DNA from: Burkholderiales bacterium
Lineage (GTDB): Bacteria > Pseudomonadota > Gammaproteobacteria > Burkholderiales > Burkholderiaceae_C
Length of the DNA: 53,417 bases
Reading direction: 5' to 3'
Assembly: GCA_028868875.1 (NCBI GenBank)
Contig: JAGWTS010000003.1
Span: 1-53,417 of the forward strand
Below are positions 49,238-53,417 of this stretch, piece by piece. A program made the translations under genes and the position numbers. Position 1 is the first letter of the stretch, and the number at the start of each line of letters is the position of its first letter. The notes beneath the pieces are model-generated. The model was not told the origin of the DNA. It saw only the letters and a program-made list of their open reading frames with translations, and made no database searches.

Positions 49238-51508
49238 ATGAAGTCGTCCTTCGCCGCCCTGCTGGCCCTGGGCCTGGCCGTTGCCGCCGGCGCCGCGGCG
49301 CAATCCGCGAACGTCGGTGCCGCGACCTGCCTGAGCGCGCCCCGAGCCGGCGACCAGCCGCCGCCGCGAGCGCCTTACCGCAGCCCCGAGATGGCGCGCC
49401 GCGCGGCGCCGACCAACCAGTGGTATTCGGCGCTGATCTTTGACCCCAAGCCGCAGGCCTTGTACGCCCAGCCCCTGAGCGTGCGCGCGACGCCGCAAGG
49501 CCTGGAGATGGCCTTGCCGTCCAAGGAAGTGGTCCCGACCGAGCGCCACGACGTCGTCATCCGCTATCCGCATCGCGACCCGGTCGTGATTTCGCCCGTC
49601 GCCTTCGCGCCGGGCCCGGCGCGCCTGGCCCAGGCCGGCGACTGGTCGATCGAGATCTCGATGGCGCGCGGCGCCGACGACCTGCGCGCCAGCGTGGCCC
49701 ACGGCAGCCCCTTCGTCGATTTTGAGGTCTCGCGCGGCGACCTGCGGCTGCACCTGCCGCAGGCCGGAGTGCGCCTGGGCGGCGGCGCCGACGATTCGCC
49801 GGTGCTCGCGCTGCAGGCCGGCGCCAAGGCCTACGCCTTCTTCGGCCCGCACGGCGGCAGCTGGCAGGCCTTGTCGCCGACCGTCTGGCAGCTGCACCTG
49901 CCGGCGGGCAAGGGCTACCTCGCTGCCGCGGCCTTGCCCGACAGCGAGCCGGCGACGCTGGCGCTGTTCACTGCGCACGCCTACGCCTTCATCCAGGACA
50001 CGCGGGTGGCCTGGGCGTACGACGCCGCCACCAGCAGCGTGCAAACCACGTTCAGCGCGACGACGCGGACCATGGAAGGCCCCGAGGAGACGCCGCTGCT
50101 GGGGCTGTACCCGCACCAGTGGAGCGGCAACGCCGCGCTCGCCGCCCGCCTCGGCCCGGGCTACGACACGGTGCGCGGCCGCATCCGGCTGCTCGCCGCA
50201 TCCAGCTTCCAGACCCGCCTCAACTACCACGGCTTCGTGCCCTACTGGCCGGGGGTGAAGGGAACGCCGCGCGACGACGATCTGCGCGATGTGATGAAGA
50301 TCGACTTGCGCAACTCGCGCCGCATGGTGCTGGAATCGGACTACGGCAGGAGCGCCTACTGGCAGGGCAAGGGCTTGCAGCGCATCACCCAGTTGATGAG
50401 CGTGGCCGAACAGCAGGGCGACCTCGCGATGCGCGGCCATCTGCTCGCGCTGGCCGAAGACCGGATCCAGGCCTGGTTCTCGGGCCAGGATTCGAAAAGC
50501 TACTTCGTCTGCGACAAGGCGCTGGGCACGGTGGTGAGCTACCCGGAGGAGTTCTTCTCGGTCTCGCAGATGAACGACCACCACTTCGCCTACGGCTACT
50601 GGATCCACGCGATGGCCGACATCGCGCTGCGCGACCCGGGCTTCGCGGCGCCCGGGAAGTGGGGCGCGATGACCGACCTGCTCGTCGCCGACATCGCCAC
50701 CGCAGAGCGCGGCCGCAGCGACTATCCGTTCCTGCGCAACTTCGACCCCTACGAAGGCCATTCGTGGGCCTCGGGCGTCGGCCTCGGCGACTTCGGCAAC
50801 AACCAGGAGTCTTCTTCCGAAGCCGTGAACGCCTGGGCCGGCCTCGTGCTGTGGGGCGAGGAAACCGGCAACCGCGCCTTGCGCGACCTCGGGCTGTATC
50901 TGTACACGACCGAGATCGCCTCGGTGCAGACCTACGTCTTCGACCTCCAGCGCCAGGTGCTGGCGCCCGAGTACAAGAACGTCGAGGTGAGCCAGCTCTT
51001 CGGTGCCCAGTACGCGCACAACACCTGGTGGATCGACGAGCCGCGCCAGATCCACGGCATCAACCTGCTGCCGATCACGACCGCGTCGACCTACCTCGGG
51101 CGCGACCCCGCCTACGTGCGGCGCAACCTGGCGGCGCTCGCGGCCGAGACCGCGGCCTACGAGTCGCGCGGGCGGCGCGCCAAGCCGGCCGACATCTGGC
51201 AGGACCTGTTCGCCGAGTACCTGGCGCTGGCCGACCCGGCCGCCGGTCTCGCGCAATGGGATCGCTGGGGTTCGTTCGAGCTCGGCGACACGCGCAGCCA
51301 TGCCTTGCACTGGCTGCTGAGCCTGCAGCGAATGGGGACTCCCGATTTCGAGGTCCGGGCCGATACCACGCTGTACAGCGTGTTCAAGACCGCCGACGGC
51401 CACCGGACCTACCTCGCCTACAACGCGGGCGTGGCGCCGATCACGGTCCACTTCAGCGACGGCAAGGCGCTCGACGTGGCACCTCACTCCCTGGCCCAGG
51501 CGCACTGA
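49238..51508 (+). CDS. GH81 endo-beta-1,3-glucanase
   Basis: Secreted glycoside hydrolase of family 81 that cuts internal beta-1,3 bonds of laminarin/curdlan-type glucans by inversion. It has 756 residues. The signal peptide (MKSSFAALLALGLAVAAGAAAQ) is followed by the N-terminal beta-sandwich (about 50-320, TNQWYSALIFDP) and the (alpha/alpha)6 catalytic domain. The active-site region is conserved: D447 in NDHHFAYGYW, E524 and E528 in NNQESSSEAVNAW, and YAHNTWWIDEP near 600. The start is supported by GAGGTGG eight bases upstream. There is no carbohydrate-binding module of its own. It is divergent from porin-GH17 and under its own operator. Confidence 0.95.
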   Translation: MKSSFAALLALGLAVAAGAAAQSANVGAATCLSAPRAGDQPPPRAPYRSPEMARRAAPTNQWYSALIFDPKPQALYAQPLSVRATPQGLEMALPSKEVVPTERHDVVIRYPHRDPVVISPVAFAPGPARLAQAGDWSIEISMARGADDLRASVAHGSPFVDFEVSRGDLRLHLPQAGVRLGGGADDSPVLALQAGAKAYAFFGPHGGSWQALSPTVWQLHLPAGKGYLAAAALPDSEPATLALFTAHAYAFIQDTRVAWAYDAATSSVQTTFSATTRTMEGPEETPLLGLYPHQWSGNAALAARLGPGYDTVRGRIRLLAASSFQTRLNYHGFVPYWPGVKGTPRDDDLRDVMKIDLRNSRRMVLESDYGRSAYWQGKGLQRITQLMSVAEQQGDLAMRGHLLALAEDRIQAWFSGQDSKSYFVCDKALGTVVSYPEEFFSVSQMNDHHFAYGYWIHAMADIALRDPGFAAPGKWGAMTDLLVADIATAERGRSDYPFLRNFDPYEGHSWASGVGLGDFGNNQESSSEAVNAWAGLVLWGEETGNRALRDLGLYLYTTEIASVQTYVFDLQRQVLAPEYKNVEVSQLFGAQYAHNTWWIDEPRQIHGINLLPITTASTYLGRDPAYVRRNLAALAAETAAYESRGRRAKPADIWQDLFAEYLALADPAAGLAQWDRWGSFELGDTRSHALHWLLSLQRMGTPDFEVRADTTLYSVFKTADGHRTYLAYNAGVAPITVHFSDGKALDVAPHSLAQAH

Positions 51509-51602
51509 CACCGGGCCGGCCGCAGGCCGTGCACGTCGCGCCGGGGCAGGGGCCCTTGCCGAGGACGCGGTCGTCCCGAACCGTGGATCCGCAGCGCGGC
51601 CG

Positions 51603-51656
51603 CGCCCCGGCGTCGTCGGCACGCCGGGGCGGCCCGGGCCCGGGTCGAACGACCCG
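51603..51656. terminator. GC hairpins downstream of GH81
   Basis: CGCCCCGGCGT (51603-51613) and ACGCCGGGGCG (51621-51631) make a perfect 11-bp stem with a 7-nt loop, about 95 bp after the GH81 stop. A second inverted repeat, CGGGTCG-aa-CGACCCG, follows at 51641-51656. There is no T-tract, so a rho-independent role is uncertain. The remaining parts of the 404-bp gap hold the two operators below and no gene. Confidence 0.45.
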
Positions 51657-51759
51657 AGATCCGCGGGCAAGGGACTCGACAAGTCACTCGACGCGGCACC
51701 TAGGGAAAGCCATAGGCGAGCGCCGATTGCCAAGCAGGCCGGGCTTGTGCCATGATCTT

Positions 51760-51796
51760 TGCAAGCGCTTTCATAAACAGGATGTAAGCGCTTTCA
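51760..51796. promoter_or_regulatory. Tandem LacI-type operators upstream of the repeat lipoprotein gene
   Basis: TGCAAGCGCTTTCA (51760-51773) and TGTAAGCGCTTTCA (51783-51796) lie 23 bp apart, 117 to 140 bp before the ATG at 51913. Both keep the right half of the palindrome and vary at the third base of the left half. The pair could let two dimers bind on nearly the same DNA face. Confidence 0.78.
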
Positions 51797-51912
51797 AACT
51801 CAGCGCTCGCGGATCCGCCGAACCCCGAAGCGAGCGCAGCCGACCGGCGTCGCCGGGCCGGGCGTGTCAGCGGGGTCGGCATTCGTTGCGCAACAACCCA
51901 GAGAAGACAGCC

Positions 51913-53256
51913 ATGAGACAAGTTCAGATCCCGTTCACGATGCCGGCTTGTGCGCTGGCTGCCAGCCTGCTCGTCTCCGCCTGTGGCGGCGGCGGCGCGT
52001 CGGCGCCAGCGGTCACGACGCCCGCGCTCACGGCGCAGACGATCAGCTTCGCCTCGCCGGGCAACCAGACCGTGGGCGGCGCAGTGCCGGCGCTCGCGGC
52101 GACGGCCAGCTCGGGCCTGGCGGTGAGCTACGCGTCGAACTCGACATCGGTGTGCACGGTCAGCGGCAACGCGGTGTCGCTGCTGGCTGCGGGCAGCTGC
52201 AGCATCACCGCGAGCCAGGCCGGCGACGCGACTTACGCCGCGGCCACGCCCGTGACCGACACCTTCGGGGTCGCCGCGGCGGCGGCGCCCCAGGCGCAGA
52301 CGATCAGCTTCACGTCTCCGGGCAACCAGACCCTGGGCACGGCGCCGGCGGCGCTCGCAGCAACCTCGAGCTCGGGCCTGGCCGTGACGATCGCGTCGAC
52401 GACGCCCACGGTCTGCACCGTCACCGGCACGATGCTGACGCTGGTCTCGGCGGGCCAGTGCACCTTGACGGCGACCCAGTCCGGCAACGCCAGCTACGCC
52501 GCGGCCACGCCCGTGACCGACGGCTTCACGGTCGCTGCGGCACCGGCCACGGTGTCGACCCTGACCTTCTCGTCGGGATTCGCGGCTGCGAACCTGACGG
52601 TCGAGGGCGGCTCCTTCGGCGGCTACAGCGGCAGCAACCTGGACGGCTACAACTGCGGCGCCCCGGCGGCCTGCGGCAGCGGCGGCAGCTTCACGCCGAC
52701 GGTGACGGCGGCCAACAGCGGCTTCTACTACTACTACCAGACGCCGAGTCCGGCGGCGGGCGAGTACGTCGGCGTCTTCGTCCAGGCGCCGGGGCTCACG
52801 ACCGGCATCAGCGGCAGCGCCGACACCCCGGGGGTGCAGATCGCCGGCCAGACGACGATGAAGTTCAGCTTCGGCGAGAACCCGGAGTGGTTCGCCAGTG
52901 CGACGCACAACTTCGGCGTGATGCTGACGCTGGGCAAGCACTACACGACGAGCGGGTCCTGCAACATCAAGCTGCTGGCCGTGGTCACGCCGACGGCCGC
53001 CGCGGCGACGAACTACTCGATCCCGTTGAGCTCGTTCGCGGTGACGCAGAACTGCGCCGTCTCCACCCTCACGGTGGCCCAGGCACTGGCCATGGCGCCG
53101 ATCTCGCAGATCGACTTCCAGGGCGACGGTGGCGCCGCGGCGCTGCCCACCGTCAACGGCTTGACGACGGGCGCCAACCTGAGCGTGGCCAACACGGCCT
53201 CGCCGCCGGTGTATCCGACGACGCTGGTCGTCAACGGCGCGATCACGTTCCAGTGA
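51913..53256 (+). CDS. Lipoprotein with two Ig-like repeats and a possible glycan-binding domain
   Basis: Predicted lipoprotein of 447 residues with no named family recognised. The signal peptide ends in the lipobox VSAC (C24) and a Gly run. Two tandem beta-rich repeats of 87 residues follow, starting AQTISF at 41 and 128. They share SPGNQT, SSGLAV, CTV and ATPVTD and look like bacterial Ig/MBG-type stalk domains. Residues about 215-447 are aromatic- and Gly-rich (NSGFYYYYQTPSP, KFSFGENPEWF), with NYSIPLSSF and ISQIDFQGDGG, resembling carbohydrate-binding beta-sandwiches. There is no catalytic motif. With two repressor-type operators upstream it probably belongs to the glucan regulon and may hold glucan at the cell surface. 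That function is inferred. Confidence 0.78.
   Translation: MRQVQIPFTMPACALAASLLVSACGGGGASAPAVTTPALTAQTISFASPGNQTVGGAVPALAATASSGLAVSYASNSTSVCTVSGNAVSLLAAGSCSITASQAGDATYAAATPVTDTFGVAAAAAPQAQTISFTSPGNQTLGTAPAALAATSSSGLAVTIASTTPTVCTVTGTMLTLVSAGQCTLTATQSGNASYAAATPVTDGFTVAAAPATVSTLTFSSGFAAANLTVEGGSFGGYSGSNLDGYNCGAPAACGSGGSFTPTVTAANSGFYYYYQTPSPAAGEYVGVFVQAPGLTTGISGSADTPGVQIAGQTTMKFSFGENPEWFASATHNFGVMLTLGKHYTTSGSCNIKLLAVVTPTAAAATNYSIPLSSFAVTQNCAVSTLTVAQALAMAPISQIDFQGDGGAAALPTVNGLTTGANLSVANTASPPVYPTTLVVNGAITFQ
52033..52545 (+). repeat. 261-bp direct repeat within the lipoprotein gene
   Basis: Two consecutive units (about 52033-52293 and 52294-52545) encode the two Ig-like domains. Short blocks are nearly identical at DNA level (GCGCAGACGATCAGCTTC; CCGGGCAACCAGACC; GCCACGCCCGTGACCGAC), showing internal gene duplication. 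Confidence 0.75.
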
Positions 53257-53325
53257 CCGCGTCGGCGCGGGCGCGGGCGGCCTTGCCGCGGCCCGCGCCC
53301 GCGCGGCCCTGCAGCCCTCCGGGTT

Positions 53326-53339
53326 TGCAAGCGATTTCA
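53326..53339. promoter_or_regulatory. Variant LacI-type operator at the right edge
   Basis: TGCAAGCGATTTCA differs from the 51760 site at one base. It lies 70 bp after the lipoprotein stop and 55 bp before an ATG at 53394 that could open the next gene (MPSPSPKP, cut by the window edge). No more of that gene is visible. Confidence 0.5.
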
Positions 53340-53417
53340 TGGCGGACCGGCTGATCGAGCCGGCCCGCGTCGCGAATTCCACCGAGTCCCGGGATGCCCA
53401 GCCCCAGCCCCAAGCCC

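Overview
The window is GC-rich (roughly 70%), densely packed chromosomal DNA that looks like a betaproteobacterium of the order Burkholderiales, in the Rubrivivax/Leptothrix/Roseateles range. That placement is inferred from the gene families, the synteny and the style of the intergenic repeats; no marker gene was searched. There are 36 protein-coding genes (one cut by the left edge), one tRNA-Arg gene, and no integrase, transposase, phage gene or CRISPR array.

Left third (1-16 kb): the 5' part of metG, the Fe-S carrier mrp, an MFS transporter, then a two-subunit NAD-dependent formate dehydrogenase. Its small subunit is a fusion of the thioredoxin-like [2Fe-2S] and FMN/NAD modules, as in the FDH1 (FdhAB) type. 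Close by are mobA, fdhD and moeA, which make or sulfurate the molybdopterin cofactor the enzyme needs. An FMN nitroreductase, a MacB/LolD-type ABC exporter, a methyltransferase and a threonine aldolase are interspersed.

Middle (15.4-38.8 kb): mostly housekeeping genes. These are an Mpo1-like membrane protein, dcd, a YpfJ-type zinc metallopeptidase, a chemotaxis receptor with a sigma-28-type promoter, a CoA-transferase/MetE-like gene pair, an 88-bp tandem repeat, an alpha-hydroxy-acid dehydrogenase, LysR and MarR regulators, an AhpD-like protein, a bacteriohemerythrin and dinB. The block argH / algZ-algR / ppc / hemC-hemD-hemX-hemY follows, then tRNA-Arg(ACG) with a clear terminator.

Right third (39.1-53.4 kb): an apparently self-contained beta-1,3-glucan (laminarin-type) utilisation locus. 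It holds a CUT1 sugar ABC transporter (binding protein, two permeases, ATPase), two adjacent paralogous LacI-type repressors, a GH17 glucanase lipoprotein, an outer-membrane porin-like barrel, a GH81 endo-beta-1,3-glucanase, and a lipoprotein with two Ig-like repeats and a possible carbohydrate-binding domain. The palindrome TGAAAGCGCTTTCA, or a close variant, occurs upstream of every one of these structural transcription units and again at the right edge before the next, unseen gene. This unites the region as one regulon. Proposed flow: secreted GH81 and GH17 cut the glucan, the lipoprotein may hold it, the porin admits oligosaccharides, the ABC system imports them, and the LacI pair senses a product. 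The regulon, the duplicated repressor pair and the possible glycan-binding lipoprotein are the most promising novel material.

Two genome-wide habits stand out. Several genes have a -10-like hexamer only 6-8 nt before the start codon and no Shine-Dalgarno sequence, which suggests leaderless mRNAs. A GC-rich hairpin repeat also recurs in intergenic gaps.
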